64,000 nt of DNA from Shewanella decolorationis S12 (GCF_000485795.1 NZ_AXZL01000056.1:19881-83880), one strand, 5' to 3'; shown: positions 24,863 through 35,975, counted from the first letter of the stretch. Made by a program: numbers and translations. The notes: generated by a model from the letters alone, not told the origin.

Positions 24863-24892
24863 TCACTCCCGTTCAATGTTGTTCGGGAGTGA
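24863..24892. promoter_or_regulatory. Inverted repeat in the alpA leader
   Basis: Perfect 9-base arms tcactcccg / cgggagtga around a 12-base spacer, immediately upstream of the first alpA ATG. One arm contains the gene's gggag ribosome site. It could be an operator for a dimeric regulator or a hairpin hiding the ribosome site. Confidence 0.6.
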
Positions 24893-24969
24893 TTATGGCT
24901 AATGATGTATTCTTAAAAAGTGCTTCTACATAGTTGAGGGGGGTATTTCTTTTTGTAAGATATTGATAT

Positions 24970-25797
24970 TCAGCAAATATATTTTTTTATTGTTGATGTG
25001 GTAAACTTAGTTTGGATTAACTCTTTTAATCTTTCTGTACTAACTTTACTCATGCCCTTTGATTTGGAAAAATCATAACCTTTAAGGTACTTATTGATAA
25101 ATTTGGATGAAGGGAAGCGCTCTGGAAATACTATTAGTGCAGGAAGGTCTAGATTATTACCTTTTTTTGAAAAATCTTTGATTGTATTGAAAATACTATC
25201 AACAAGTGCGGACTTGGTGACCTTTCCGTCAATATCACCCATCATTACAAAGTCTGCCATAGCGGTAATCAAATTTTGAACTGGAATGGTTCTGGTTGCA
25301 GTTTTCTTACCACCGGCTTGAGGGATTAACACTTTTTGAATAAATCCTGAATTTGCGTGCCGTTCAGTGGGGGTTTTCATGTCATGAGCACCAGCAAAAT
25401 ACCCAGTCAATATTGCCGTTTCTATGATGTTATAGAATAGATTCCATTTGAAATCCTTCCCTTCATTGGGATTGAGGGATAACTGCAATTCCTTTAGTTG
25501 TCTTCCTATGGTATTCAAATGGTCTTTCAGGATAGAAATCTCAGTCTGATAAGAAACATCATTTATAACAACAGATTCTGGGCTGCCATTTCTAAGGCAT
25601 TTTGGTATTCGACCTTCTAAAACCCTCAATAATTCAAGTCCTTTATAATTAGCAACATGTAATCGGTAAAGTGCATTACTTTCGCCAACAGGCATTGGTA
25701 TACCTAACGCATGCAATTTATAAGGGAGCATTTCTGGTAGTAGCATTCTTTTTATGTCATCAATTTGTGACAATATCTCGCTTTTAGGAAGATTCAT
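24970..25797 (-). CDS. Uncharacterised 275-aa protein between alpA and integrase
   Basis: ATG near 25797, ending in a basic KFTTSTIKKYIC. No recognised domain, signal peptide or membrane segment. The N-terminal part is helical and leucine-rich (residues 1-60), followed by a coiled-coil-like region (about 85-108) and a basic C-terminal third. Its DNA is AT-rich like the rest of the island. Position, between the integrase and regulatory genes of a satellite, is one often used for accessory or interference genes. Function unknown. Confidence 0.6.
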   Translation of the reverse strand: MNLPKSEILSQIDDIKRMLLPEMLPYKLHALGIPMPVGESNALYRLHVANYKGLELLRVLEGRIPKCLRNGSPESVVINDVSYQTEISILKDHLNTIGRQLKELQLSLNPNEGKDFKWNLFYNIIETAILTGYFAGAHDMKTPTERHANSGFIQKVLIPQAGGKKTATRTIPVQNLITAMADFVMMGDIDGKVTKSALVDSIFNTIKDFSKKGNNLDLPALIVFPERFPSSKFINKYLKGYDFSKSKGMSKVSTERLKELIQTKFTTSTIKKYIC

Positions 25798-25867
25798 ATT
25801 TATTGAAACCTGAATTGTTGATTTTGCTCTTATAGGAAGTACTAGACTAAATATGCGTTTATTATTT

Positions 25868-27082
25868 CTAACAGTTAACTATCGGGGCTATGAGATTTGC
25901 TACTGAGTTGAGAGCATCTAGACGTTCATCAAAGTAATCGTAACGGTCATAAATGCCTTCAACGCCCTTGATTTTGTGGTTAAGGCAACGCTCGGCAATA
26001 TGAGATGGGACTCCTTGCTTAGCGAGTAGACTTCTGCAAGTACGTCGGAAATCATGAATAGTGAAGTAAGGTATTTCTCCCATACGATTAATGGGTTGTC
26101 TGGTTTTGCTTGAGTCATGTCCAAAGAGTGAGGCTACAGCCCGATTCAGGGTATCACCTGAGACATGTGGCTTTTTGCTTGCTTTTCGATTAGGAAATAC
26201 ATAGTCCGAACCACAAGCTCTGATCTGTAACTCTTCAAACCATTCAACGACAGAATCAGGAAGTGGGATTGATATTGCTTTGGAGCTTTTTGTCCTTGGT
26301 TGTGGTAGTTTCCATAACTTCAAATTCAGATCTATTTCTTGCCAAGTTAATTTCAAGAGTTCGCCTTTTCTCACCCCTAAGCAAACTAACAAAGCTGAGG
26401 CTAGGTAGTTGTCCCGACCAAAACTGCTTATGTTGTCTTTTGCGACACTAAAAAACTGTTTCAGTTCTTCAACTGACAATGCTCTTTCTCTGCTTTTCTC
26501 CACGCCACCAGCATCTGCTGGTTTAAAGTGGCTCGCGGGGTTACCATCTTTTAAGCCAAGCTTGCAAGCATGAGTAAATAGCTTTTTGCAATGAAGCAGC
26601 GTGTCATTAGCTGTAGTGGGGCGATTACTATGGGCGACCTTTTGGATGATGTTTCTAATATCAAGGGGTGTTACATCCTTAATTTGCAAGCGGCCAATAT
26701 AAGGTTGGACTTCTTTTGTATAGATTCTTAGTGGGATTTCACTGTGCTTAAGTCGTTTTTTTGCATCGACAAACCAATCATTGAAGAGGTCATCTACGGT
26801 TTGAATTTTCTCTTGGCCAATTTTCGCTCTTTCAGCTAGAGGATCGCCTCCCTTACTAATTGATTGCTTTAATATGGCAGCAGCAGCTCTAGCATCTGCT
26901 AGAGACATGTGTGGATACTGACCACCTTCTAGGGTCATGAATCGACGCTTGCCGTTTGAGGTATACCTTAACTCCCAGCTCGCTTTGCCTTCTGTCTGCA
27001 CCCGAATATAAAGCCCATCGTCTACTAATTTACGAGTAGTTGTCTTGCTGCGGATAAATGCTTTGATCTGCTTATCATTCAT
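25868..27082 (-). CDS. int: P4-type tyrosine integrase
   Basis: Site-specific recombinase that inserts and excises the island at yicC. The N-terminal DUF4102/arm-binding domain (about 1-90) contains the typical YSNGKR-like TSNGKRRFM and SLADARAAA. The core-binding domain spans about 95-190. The catalytic domain has Arg238 (GVRKGELLKL), Lys about 265-268, His343-x-x-Arg346 (HDFRRT), His369 and Tyr378, nine residues after the second histidine as in lambda Int. All residues are present at 404 aa, so it should be active. It reads into the island from the yicC end; arm-type repeats overlap its promoter region, suggesting self-regulation. Confidence 0.95.
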   Translation of the reverse strand: MNDKQIKAFIRSKTTTRKLVDDGLYIRVQTEGKASWELRYTSNGKRRFMTLEGGQYPHMSLADARAAAAILKQSISKGGDPLAERAKIGQEKIQTVDDLFNDWFVDAKKRLKHSEIPLRIYTKEVQPYIGRLQIKDVTPLDIRNIIQKVAHSNRPTTANDTLLHCKKLFTHACKLGLKDGNPASHFKPADAGGVEKSRERALSVEELKQFFSVAKDNISSFGRDNYLASALLVCLGVRKGELLKLTWQEIDLNLKLWKLPQPRTKSSKAISIPLPDSVVEWFEELQIRACGSDYVFPNRKASKKPHVSGDTLNRAVASLFGHDSSKTRQPINRMGEIPYFTIHDFRRTCRSLLAKQGVPSHIAERCLNHKIKGVEGIYDRYDYFDERLDALNSVANLIAPIVNC

Positions 27083-27094
27083 GCTGTTGGACTC

Positions 27095-27160
27095 AAGTGG
27101 TTACTAAACCTATATAAAGTGGTTACTTGAATGATTTAGTAACCATTTTAGTAACCACTT
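27095..27160. repeat. Integrase arm-type repeats, right end
   Basis: Four copies of the arm motif: two inverted (27095-27108 aagtggttactaaa and 27117-27127) and two direct (27135-27144 and 27147-27160). The direct pair matches 3288-3313 at the other end in 24 of 26 bases with the same 12-base spacing. They lie between the integrase start codon and the core site, so integrase binding here would also cover its own promoter. Confidence 0.7.
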
Positions 27161-27201
27161 CATAGCTTACAATAGCAAACAAACTCGAACCTGTAAAAAC
27201 A

Positions 27202-27227
27202 TTAAACCCAGCAAGTGCTGGGTTTAA
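27202..27227. terminator. Terminator at island edge, downstream of yicC
   Basis: Perfect 12-base stem ttaaacccagca / tgctgggtttaa with a 2-base loop, A/T-flanked on both sides. It is island DNA and replaces the displaced terminator at 3134-3170, so yicC still has a 3' end signal after integration. Confidence 0.7.
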
Positions 27228-27263
27228 TTGGTTATTTTAAAAAATGGCAATCAGGCTAAAACA

Positions 27264-28127
27264 TCATTCCACATTCTGGATCTGTTCGCGCATTTGCTCT
27301 ATTAAAACTTTAAGTTCTACTGCTGCAGCGGTGATTTCGGTGCTGATGGATTTTGAGGCGAGGGTGTTAGATTCGCGGTTAAATTCCTGCATCATAAAAT
27401 CTAAGCGACGGCCTTCGCTGCCGCCTTTTTTGAGGATGCGGCGCGCTTCGGTGACATGGGCTTCGAGTCTGTCCATCTCTTCGGCCACATCTTGCTTTTG
27501 CGCTAACAGGATCATCTCCTGCTCTATGCGGGCTGGGTCGAGTTCACCTTTGATTTCCGCGAGGCGATTGGTGAGTTTATCGCGCTGATATTCCATCACT
27601 TTAGGCATGTGCTCGCGCACGATAGCAATTTGCTCTTCGACGCCTTCTAAACGGCTTAACAGCATTTCTTTAATCGCGGCGCCTTCGCGGCCACGGGCTT
27701 CGATAAACTGGTCTATTGCTAAATCGAAAGCCGTTAATAACTCGGCGCCAATCGCATCCATATCTTGCTCTGAGCTTGAGAGCACACCTGGCCAGCGTAG
27801 AATGTCAGTCAGGCTCACTTCGCCTTGGCCGGCTTCTTGTTTTAACCAGCTGGCGGCGTCGAGCAACTGCTTGGCTAGACCTTGGTTTAATTTGAGTTCG
27901 TTATTGCTGTTGTCGGCTAACTCGTAGCGTAAATTGACCTCGACTTTACCGCGGCTTAAACGTTTACGCAGGCGGTCGCGCAGCACTGGCTCGAAACTGC
28001 GAAATTGTTCGGGTAAGCGCAGATAAGTTTCGAGATAACGTTGGTTAACTGAGCGAATTTCCCAAGAGGCGGTGCCCCATTGTGCTTTGTGCTCGATGCG
28101 AGCGTAGGCTGTCATGCTTTGGATCAT
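27264..28127 (-). CDS. yicC: YicC-family endoribonuclease
   Basis: A 287-aa YicC protein, DUF1732 at the C-terminus, recently associated with endoribonuclease activity and sRNA decay in E. coli. Typical features: MIQSMTAYAR at the start, WEIRSVNQRYLE near residue 20, and EEMDRLEAHVTEARRIL and RRLDFMMQEFNREANTL-like LDFMMQEFNRESNTLASKS near the end. The final codons have been supplied by the integrated island without changing the protein. Divergent from rph. Length normal. Confidence 0.93.
   Translation of the reverse strand: MIQSMTAYARIEHKAQWGTASWEIRSVNQRYLETYLRLPEQFRSFEPVLRDRLRKRLSRGKVEVNLRYELADNSNNELKLNQGLAKQLLDAASWLKQEAGQGEVSLTDILRWPGVLSSSEQDMDAIGAELLTAFDLAIDQFIEARGREGAAIKEMLLSRLEGVEEQIAIVREHMPKVMEYQRDKLTNRLAEIKGELDPARIEQEMILLAQKQDVAEEMDRLEAHVTEARRILKKGGSEGRRLDFMMQEFNRESNTLASKSISTEITAAAVELKVLIEQMREQIQNVE
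27266..27284 (-). repeat. Right attachment repeat (within yicC 3' end)
   Basis: Direct-repeat partner of 3199-3217; 17 of 19 bases match, with the perfect core ttctggatctg at 27274-27284. It lies over the last codons and stop of yicC. Insertion at a conserved protein-gene 3' end with restoration of the reading frame is like icd or guaA-type sites. Confidence 0.85.
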
Positions 28128-28340
28128 GGGATTGTCCTGATGGTTGAATCGTCATATTGATAGGCGATTATAGAGTCAATGGCTTTAGGATTAAAGGCAT
28201 ACAGTATACTGCGAAGGGAAAGCTGGTGTTGTAAATGGCGGAGTTTGCCAGAGAATGGCCCTAGGCATGGCATCCTCAGGCACAAATCCCTATAATATGC
28301 AGCCAAAATCGGTCAATGACTCAGAATACAGGAATCTCGC

Positions 28341-29054
28341 ATGCGTCCAAGTAACAGTACGCCAGCACAAACACGTCCCATCACTATCACTCGCCAGTTT
28401 ACGGCCCATGCCGAAGGTTCTGTGTTAGTGGAGTTTGGCGAAACCAAAGTACTTTGTACCGCCAGTTTTACTGAGGGTGTGCCACGTTTCCTAAAAGGTC
28501 AGGGACAAGGCTGGGTGACGGCAGAATACGGTATGTTGCCACGTTCAACCCACAGTCGTATGGACCGTGAAGCGGCTCGCGGTAAGCAATCTGGTCGTAC
28601 TCAAGAGATCCAGCGTCTGATTGGCCGTGCACTGCGTGCTTGCGTCGATATGAAAGCCCTTGGTGAAAACACTATCGTTATTGATTGTGATGTGATCCAA
28701 GCCGATGGCGGTACTCGCACCGCATCTATCACAGGTGCCTGTGTGGCTCTTGTGGATGCACTGAACTGGGCCCGTGGTAAGGGCATTATCAAGTCTAACC
28801 CACTGAAGTTTTTGATTGCTGCGGTCAGCGTAGGTATCTACAACGGTGAAGCGATCAGCGATCTTGAATATGTGGAAGACAGCGCGGCCGAAACCGATAT
28901 GAACGTAGTTATGACGGAAACCGGTAAGATTATTGAAATTCAAGGTACGGCCGAAGGTGAGCCGTTTAGCCATGAAGAATTGATTGAGCTACTCGGATTG
29001 GCGAAGAACAGTATTCGTGAAATCGTCGATGTGCAGAAAGCCGCATTGAATTAA
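28341..29054 (+). CDS. rph: Ribonuclease PH
   Basis: Phosphorolytic 3'-5' exoribonuclease that trims tRNA 3' ends. [14 protein letters not shown] at the start, [35 protein letters not shown] (phosphate and RNA binding, hexamer interface), and [19 protein letters not shown] (metal-binding acids) are all typical. 237 aa is full length, not the truncated form seen in E. coli K-12. Followed by a terminator and then pyrE in the same direction. Confidence 0.97.
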   Translation: MRPSNSTPAQTRPITITRQFTAHAEGSVLVEFGETKVLCTASFTEGVPRFLKGQGQGWVTAEYGMLPRSTHSRMDREAARGKQSGRTQEIQRLIGRALRACVDMKALGENTIVIDCDVIQADGGTRTASITGACVALVDALNWARGKGIIKSNPLKFLIAAVSVGIYNGEAISDLEYVEDSAAETDMNVVMTETGKIIEIQGTAEGEPFSHEELIELLGLAKNSIREIVDVQKAALN

Positions 29055-29068
29055 TTGTTGTTGATAAG

Positions 29069-29087
29069 AAGCCCCGTTATGGGGCTT
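29069..29087 (+). terminator. Rho-independent terminator after rph
   Basis: Stem aagcccc / ggggctt, 5-base loop, followed by ttttatt. It lies between rph and pyrE, a place where E. coli has the rph-pyrE attenuator that links pyrE expression to UTP level; the same control here is inference. Confidence 0.8.
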
Positions 29088-29150
29088 TTTATTAAATCAA
29101 TATTGCTATAACCCAATAAAAATAGAACGTTAAAGTCGTAAGGAGAGATT

Positions 29151-29798
29151 GTGAAAGCCTATCAACGTGAGTTTATTGAATTTGCCCTAGAGCGTCAGGT
29201 ACTGCGATTCGGTGAGTTTACCCTTAAATCGGGCCGTATCAGTCCTTATTTCTTTAATGCGGGTTTATTCAATACTGGACGAGACCTTGCGCGTTTAGGA
29301 CGTTTTTATGCGGCGGCGTTAGTGGATTCAGGCATAGAGTATGATCTGTTGTTTGGTCCTGCCTACAAAGGTATTCCGATTGCGACCACGACAGCGGTAG
29401 CCTTGTGCGAACACCACGATATCGATATTCCCTACTGCTTTAACCGTAAAGAGAAAAAAGATCACGGCGAAGGCGGCAGCTTAGTCGGTAGCGAGCTTAA
29501 AGGTCGTGTGATGTTGGTGGACGATGTGATCACCGCGGGTACGGCAATTCGTGAGTCGATGGAAATCATCGAGGCCCATCAAGCGCAGCTGGCAGGCGTA
29601 TTAATCGCGCTGGATAGACAAGAGAAGGGCAAGGGTGAACTGTCGGCCATCCAAGAGGTTGAGCGTGATTTTGGCTGCGGTATTGTGGCGATTATCAAAC
29701 TGGTTGATCTGATCAGCTACCTGTCAGAAAAACCGGGTATGGAAGCGCAACTAGCAGCGGTAAGCCAGTACCGTGAGCAGTATGGCATCGAGGCCTAA
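29151..29798 (+). CDS. pyrE: Orotate phosphoribosyltransferase
   Basis: Converts orotate and PRPP to OMP in pyrimidine synthesis. The PRPP-binding loop is [16 protein letters not shown] (about residues 121-136), and [13 protein letters not shown] forms the flexible catalytic loop. GTG start with aaggagaga a few bases upstream. 215 aa, full length. It follows the rph terminator, which may act as an attenuator for it. Confidence 0.97.
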   Translation: MKAYQREFIEFALERQVLRFGEFTLKSGRISPYFFNAGLFNTGRDLARLGRFYAAALVDSGIEYDLLFGPAYKGIPIATTTAVALCEHHDIDIPYCFNRKEKKDHGEGGSLVGSELKGRVMLVDDVITAGTAIRESMEIIEAHQAQLAGVLIALDRQEKGKGELSAIQEVERDFGCGIVAIIKLVDLISYLSEKPGMEAQLAAVSQYREQYGIEA

Positions 29799-29830
29799 TG
29801 AGGCTTAAGCCTGTGATAAACCGCTAAAAC

Positions 29831-29867
29831 AAAAACGCTGCGATTCATCAAGAATGGCAGCGTTTTT
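29831..29867. terminator. Bidirectional terminator between pyrE and folE
   Basis: Stem aaaaacgctgc / gcagcgttttt with A and T tracts on both sides, between two converging genes; it can serve both. Confidence 0.85.
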
Positions 29868-29892
29868 TTATGCACTGATTAAATCTAACAGC

Positions 29893-30543
29893 TTATTTGG
29901 ATTGATTTAAAAACTCGGCACGGGTGGCGGGGTTAGATTTAAAAATCCCCCCTAAGGCGGTGGTCGTGGTGGAGCTGGTGGAGTCCATCACGCCGCGTGA
30001 TTTGACGCAGTAATGCACCGCATCCATTTTAACCGCAACATCTTTAGTTTCGAGCAAGGTCTGCAGCGCGACTAACACTTGCTGAGTCAAACGCTCTTGT
30101 ACCTGAGGGCGCTGGGCAAAGAAGCGTACAATACGGTTAATTTTTGATAAACCGATAATTTTTTTACGTGGAAGATATGCAATGGTTGCCGTGCCATCAA
30201 TAGTGACAAGGTGATGCTCACAGGTACTGGTCAGGCTAATATCCTGCACGCGCACCATTTCATCAAAGCCCATTTTGTTATCAATCACAGTGATCTTTGG
30301 AAAGTTCTCATAATCTAGACCGGAGAATATTTCGTCGACATACATTTTGGCGATGCGGCGTGGGGTATCGGCAAGACTGTCGTCGGAAAGATCCAGCGAC
30401 ATAAGCGTCAGGATTTCCTTCATATGGTGTTCAATCTTGTCCTTACGCTCTTCAGGAGTAAACACACTGGGGAGCATGGGGGTTTCAAGTCCGCGCTCTT
30501 GCAGGGCGGCCTGTACTTTTACTGCTGCTTCACTTAATGCCAT
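29893..30543 (-). CDS. folE: GTP cyclohydrolase I
   Basis: First enzyme of tetrahydrofolate synthesis: GTP to 7,8-dihydroneopterin triphosphate. Zinc ligands in STCEHHL (Cys and His near residues 110-113) and [25 protein letters not shown] is the family signature. 216 aa, zinc-dependent type IA. Good ggaggata site before the ATG. No riboswitch seen upstream. Confidence 0.97.
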   Translation of the reverse strand: MALSEAAVKVQAALQERGLETPMLPSVFTPEERKDKIEHHMKEILTLMSLDLSDDSLADTPRRIAKMYVDEIFSGLDYENFPKITVIDNKMGFDEMVRVQDISLTSTCEHHLVTIDGTATIAYLPRKKIIGLSKINRIVRFFAQRPQVQERLTQQVLVALQTLLETKDVAVKMDAVHYCVKSRGVMDSTSSTTTTALGGIFKSNPATRAEFLNQSK

Positions 30544-30795
30544 TTTTATCCTCCACTACTTTTGTAGCGGCTATCACTGAAAACCTAGCACTGGTCGCTG
30601 AGTATCAGCAATCAGGCGCACTAGGGTACAAATCGATTCGTTGTCACTTGGACAAGAATAAGGTGGGGCAGAATAGCGCGAATTGCGGATAATTCATACC
30701 AAAAAACGCTCACGCTGAAGATGAAAAAGCCGATAGTCCTTATCGATTATCGGCTCCTCGGGGCGTTAAAACATCATTATCTTGATGAAGATAAT
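30544..30795. other. Intergenic stretch upstream of folE
   Basis: No gene found. It includes the folE ribosome site and presumably promoter, and a hairpin agccgata / tatcggct at 30728-30755 followed on the minus strand by a short T-run, which could stop transcripts arriving from the rnpB side before folE. Confidence 0.45.
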
Positions 30796-31076
30796 AGGGT
30801 GTGTTGACGTTTCAGGGTTATTTTTGCAGCAATGTGGCTGGCTTTTATGCAAGGCAAAGTCCGTGCTGTGTAGTTATTCTACATAAACGGACGATAACGC
30901 GGCAGAAAAGCCAGCCAAATGCTGCCCGAAGGGTTCGTCTGGCAAGCCCTTGCGCTTACTTTCAGTCATAAGAGCCGCTCTTCATTGGAGTAGAATAACG
31001 ACACATCATTCCTCGTTTCGCGAGCACGAACTTGACAGTACGAACAAAATTTAATCTCGAAACGTCAACACGCCCT
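30796..31076. repeat. MITE-like palindromic element (281 bp)
   Basis: Bounded by 18-base terminal inverted repeats (30796-30813 agggtgtgttgacgtttc; 31059-31076), 17 of 18 pairing. Inside is a second inverted pair, tggctggctttt near 30835 and aaaagccagcca near 30914. No transposase; the short open frame across its right half is not convincing. It lies between folE and the rnpB terminator. I see no clear target duplication. The structure fits a non-autonomous transposable element of the miniature inverted-repeat kind. Confidence 0.6.
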
Positions 31077-31080
31077 AAAT

Positions 31081-31117
31081 AAAAAGCCCGCTTACCTAAA
31101 AGATAAACGGGCTTTTT
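31081..31117 (-). terminator. rnpB terminator
   Basis: Stem aaaaagcccg / cgggcttttt just past the 3' end of the RNase P RNA on the minus strand, with a U-tract in the transcript. Confidence 0.85.
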
Positions 31118-31125
31118 ACTGAATT

Positions 31126-31479
<354 letters not shown>

Positions 31480-31553
31480 CGCGGATTATAGCCTAAGCAA
31501 TCTGCGCGTACCACTGTTAATCCCGTCAGTGTGTGCCTATCTCAAAGATCCGC

Positions 31554-32399
31554 TTATAAATCCGACTCTAAACCGAACTTATACAGGGCATTCTTTTTAA
31601 GACCGTGAATTTGCGCAGCAATGGCGGCGGCCTTTTTGAGGGGTAATTCTTCACAGAGTAATTTCAGGGTGTTGATGGCGACTGTCGGAATGGCGTCATC
31701 ATCCTCCGCGGCGCGGTGACCATGTACCATCAGCACTATCTCGCCTTTTTGCTGGTTAGGATCGCTGCTGACCGTAGCCAACACCTCAGCCACAGGGCCT
31801 GAGAGGAAGGTCTCGAAGGTTTTAGTCACTTCCCGAGCCATCACCACTTGGCGCTCGCCGCCTAACACTTCGACCATGGTCGTCAGACTATGCTCGATGC
31901 GGTGCGGTGATTCATAAAAAATCAGCGTGCGAGGGTCTTCCTTGAGCTCGAGCAGCTTATCGGCACGCGCCTTCTCTTTAGAAGGTAAGAAACCTTCGAA
32001 GGAGAAACGATCCGACGGTAAACCCGATGCACTTAATGCGGTAATCGCTGCGCAAGGGCCGGGCAATGGGATCACGCTAAAACCCGACTGGCGCACATGA
32101 GAAACTAAGTGATAGCCGGGGTCTGAAATCAGTGGTGTGCCCGCATCAGAAATCAGCGCTATCGATTGTCCTGCGGCCAACTGTTCCACAATCCATTGGG
32201 CGCGGGCGCGCTCGTTATGGTCGTGCAGTGCGATCGTTTTAGTGGAAATACCAAAATGACTCAATAACTTGCCACTGTGGCGCGTATCTTCACAGGCAAT
32301 CAATGCGACCTGAGTGAGCACTTCGATAGCACGTGGGCTCATGTCCCCCAAGTTACCAATGGGAGTGGGAACAATGTAGAGTGCGACGCTTTGGTCCAT
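31554..32399 (-). CDS. rsmI: 16S rRNA 2'-O-ribose C1402 methyltransferase
   Basis: SAM-dependent methyltransferase of the tetrapyrrole-methylase fold: [16 protein letters not shown] at the N-terminus, [15 protein letters not shown] near residue 80, [17 protein letters not shown] near 115. Modifies C1402 in the ribosomal P site. 281 aa. Divergent from lpoA, the standard arrangement. Confidence 0.96.
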   Translation of the reverse strand: MDQSVALYIVPTPIGNLGDMSPRAIEVLTQVALIACEDTRHSGKLLSHFGISTKTIALHDHNERARAQWIVEQLAAGQSIALISDAGTPLISDPGYHLVSHVRQSGFSVIPLPGPCAAITALSASGLPSDRFSFEGFLPSKEKARADKLLELKEDPRTLIFYESPHRIEHSLTTMVEVLGGERQVVMAREVTKTFETFLSGPVAEVLATVSSDPNQQKGEIVLMVHGHRAAEDDDAIPTVAINTLKLLCEELPLKKAAAIAAQIHGLKKNALYKFGLESDL

Positions 32400-32487
32400 A
32401 TATACCTCGGTAATGACAGTGCCAAGACTTTCGTCAAGCGCAAGAGAAGGTTAAACTAGAGGCAGCATCTTACCAGAGTGAAGCCCA

Positions 32488-34371
32488 GTGTTAAAAAGCC
32501 TGAATACAACTAAGTTCGTTTCCGTGGCCATTTTATCCGCAGTGTTGGCGGGTTGCGGCAGCCAAGCGCCCAGCTCAACCGGTACTGCCCCCACAGTGGC
32601 CACCTCTTTAGCCTCTGCACCATTGGCGCCCAATGTGTATTTAGCACAGGCCGCAAATAGCAAAGATCCGCAGCAGCGCGACACTAACCTGCTGCTGGCG
32701 GCGCATGCCTATATCAATGCCAATGACTATGCGGCGGCGCAGAAACTGCTGAAGTCGATGCAGCCAAGTCTGAGCCAGACTCCCACTCTGGTGGCCGAGC
32801 ATAAATACCTGACGGCGCGTGTATTAGAGCATACATCGACCTATGTCGAGGCGCTCAAAACCCTGAGCTATCCAAGCACTTGGGTGTTACCCGGCTGGCA
32901 AATGGCCGCATATCATCAATTTAGAGCGCATTTATTCCAGTTGAATAAGCAACCTATCGAGCAAGTGCGCGAGCTGAGTTTATTGACCACCTATTTACCG
33001 CCCGCCGAGGCGAGTGAAGTGAATAACCAAATCTGGCAGGTGTTGCAACCGATGCACGAGCAAACCTTGCTCTCATTTACTAAAGATGCCAAAAGCCCTG
33101 TATTTGCAGGTTGGTTGCAGCTCGCCTATATCGCCAAACATTATGCGGTCGACCCTAATCAACTGGTTCGTTACTTAGGCGACTGGCAAAAGCAGAATCC
33201 TTATCATCCCGCGGCGGCGAAATTACCCGCAGATCTAGATAGAGCGCTTAATGCCAAGCCATTTATGCCGAAGAATATCGCCGTCTTGTTGCCGCTCACA
33301 GGTCAACGCGCCAGCGCGGCCAACGCGATTCGCCAAGGGATTTTAGCCAGCTATTTAGCCAAACCCAATGAGCAGGTTGCGGTTAATTTTTACGATACGG
33401 CCAATGATGCCGTCGCCGCATATCAGCAAGCGGTAAACGCAGGTGCCGAGTTTATTATTGGCCCCTTGCTGCCAAATGAAATCGATCAATTACTCTCGCT
33501 GAATAACACAAGCCCTTCAACGAGCACGTCAACAGGAACAGCACCCGCTGCGCCTATCGCTCCCACCGCAGCTATCCCGCAGCTGTTTTTAAATCAAACC
33601 GATAAGTTTGTGCCCGATATCAATAAGTTTTTCTTTGCGCTGTCACCAGCCCAAGAAGCTGCCGATGCCGCAACGCGCATGTATCAAGATGGCGTGACTA
33701 TGCCATTACTGCTCGCCAGCAACGACGCCATTGGTAAACGCATGGCAGAAAGCTTTATCCAAGCTTGGAAAAAGAAAAGCGACACACCTATCGAAGTCTA
33801 TTACTACGATGGTGGCGATAAGATGAAAACCACAGTGCAGGATGCGCTCGGTGTCCGTGATAGCCAAGAACGTATCGCTCGGATCAAGGAGTTGCTCGGC
33901 AATTCGGTACAGGCCGATTTTCGTTCGCGCCAAGATATCGATGCGATTTATATGATCTCGACACCGCAGGATTTAACCTTGCTCAAGGCCTTTATTGATG
34001 TGAACTTCAGCGTCTTTACTCAGCCGGTGCCGCTTTACACCTCAAGCCGTAGTCGAGTCGATAACGAATCGAGCCAAACAGCGCAGGATTTAAATAACCT
34101 GACCATGAGCGATGCACCTTGGCTGATGCAAAATGGTGAAGAAAACCTGATGGTTAACACACTTTGGTCGGGCTGGAACAACAGCCAGAAACGCTTGTTT
34201 GTGATGGGCTATGATGCCATGGATTTGATCAGCAAACTGGCACAAATGCGCTCATTCACAGGTTACCAGTTCAATGGACGTAGCGGCGTGTTATCCGTCA
34301 ATCCAGACGGCGTGATAAACCGCCAATTAAGCTGGGGACGCTATCAAAGAGGCAGTTTCCGTCAACTATGA
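32488..34371 (+). CDS. lpoA: Outer-membrane lipoprotein activator of PBP1A (LpoA)
   Basis: A 627-aa lipoprotein: signal peptide then lipobox LAGC (Cys near residue 23), Thr/Ala/Pro linker, a helical N-terminal domain, and a periplasmic-binding-protein-like C-terminal domain starting near [21 protein letters not shown]. It reaches through the cell wall to activate the transpeptidase of PBP1A, whose gene mrcA is at 50413-52932. GTG start. A Ser/Thr/Ala/Pro-rich insert near residues 340-365 is a flexible loop. Overlaps yraN by 4 bases. Confidence 0.93.
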   Translation: MLKSLNTTKFVSVAILSAVLAGCGSQAPSSTGTAPTVATSLASAPLAPNVYLAQAANSKDPQQRDTNLLLAAHAYINANDYAAAQKLLKSMQPSLSQTPTLVAEHKYLTARVLEHTSTYVEALKTLSYPSTWVLPGWQMAAYHQFRAHLFQLNKQPIEQVRELSLLTTYLPPAEASEVNNQIWQVLQPMHEQTLLSFTKDAKSPVFAGWLQLAYIAKHYAVDPNQLVRYLGDWQKQNPYHPAAAKLPADLDRALNAKPFMPKNIAVLLPLTGQRASAANAIRQGILASYLAKPNEQVAVNFYDTANDAVAAYQQAVNAGAEFIIGPLLPNEIDQLLSLNNTSPSTSTSTGTAPAAPIAPTAAIPQLFLNQTDKFVPDINKFFFALSPAQEAADAATRMYQDGVTMPLLLASNDAIGKRMAESFIQAWKKKSDTPIEVYYYDGGDKMKTTVQDALGVRDSQERIARIKELLGNSVQADFRSRQDIDAIYMISTPQDLTLLKAFIDVNFSVFTQPVPLYTSSRSRVDNESSQTAQDLNNLTMSDAPWLMQNGEENLMVNTLWSGWNNSQKRLFVMGYDAMDLISKLAQMRSFTGYQFNGRSGVLSVNPDGVINRQLSWGRYQRGSFRQL

Positions 34372-34694
34372 CACTCGGACAGCAGGCAGAGTCGCTCGCT
34401 CAAGGTTACCTCGAACAGCAGGGTTTAACCTTTGTCGAGCGCAATGTCCGCTATCCCTTTGGTGAAATAGACCTCGTCATGCGCCATAAACACCACTGGG
34501 TATTTGTTGAAGTAAAATATCGCTCAGCAAATCAATTTGGCGGCGCAATACAAGCACTTAGCAAAGCACAAATCGGCAGGATCCGCATGGCGGCCAGCCA
34601 CTATTTACAGACGCATAAACTGGATGTGCCGTGCCGATTCGACGTTGTCGCCATCGAGGATGCGCAAATCCACTGGCTAGTCGATGCCTTTTAA
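34368..34694 (+). CDS. yraN: YraN-family endonuclease-like protein
   Basis: UPF0102 protein, 108 aa, Holliday-junction-resolvase-like fold: [10 protein letters not shown] and [10 protein letters not shown] carry the D and E-x-K positions of a PD-(D/E)xK site. Role not well established. ATG overlaps the lpoA stop (ATGA); part of the lpoA-yraN-diaA-dolP block. Confidence 0.93.
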   Translation: MTLGQQAESLAQGYLEQQGLTFVERNVRYPFGEIDLVMRHKHHWVFVEVKYRSANQFGGAIQALSKAQIGRIRMAASHYLQTHKLDVPCRFDVVAIEDAQIHWLVDAF

Positions 34695-34788
34695 ACGAGA
34701 CCTTCGACTCAGCTAATCGAATAATTTTTAACGCTTATGCCTCAACTCCACCGTGGAAATATGGCATCATAGCCACACTTTATCCTGA

Positions 34789-35957
<1,169 letters not shown>

Positions 35958-35975
35958 CCGATTGAGCCTAAGCCC

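Larger units (their letters stand above)
3207..27284. mobile_element. Integrated phage-satellite-like genomic island at yicC
   Basis: About 24.1 kb between direct repeats of the yicC 3' end. A P4-type integrase sits at one end pointing into the element, and arm-type repeats lie inside both ends. Integrase-proximal genes are AlpA-like regulators, a YfjJ/Gp2-like replication protein and both terminase subunits; no capsid, portal, tail or lysis gene is present. The rest is restriction and defence cargo. This fits a phage satellite that hijacks helper particles, in the broad sense of PICI or P4-like elements. The alternative is a decayed prophage with acquired cargo, but the compact, overlapping genes and intact ends argue against decay. 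Predicted excised circle: 24,067 bp. Confidence 0.8.

Noticed and set aside
27084..27290. tRNA or tmRNA attachment site for the integrase
   Set aside because: No tRNA or tmRNA gene at either end; the repeat is the yicC 3' end.
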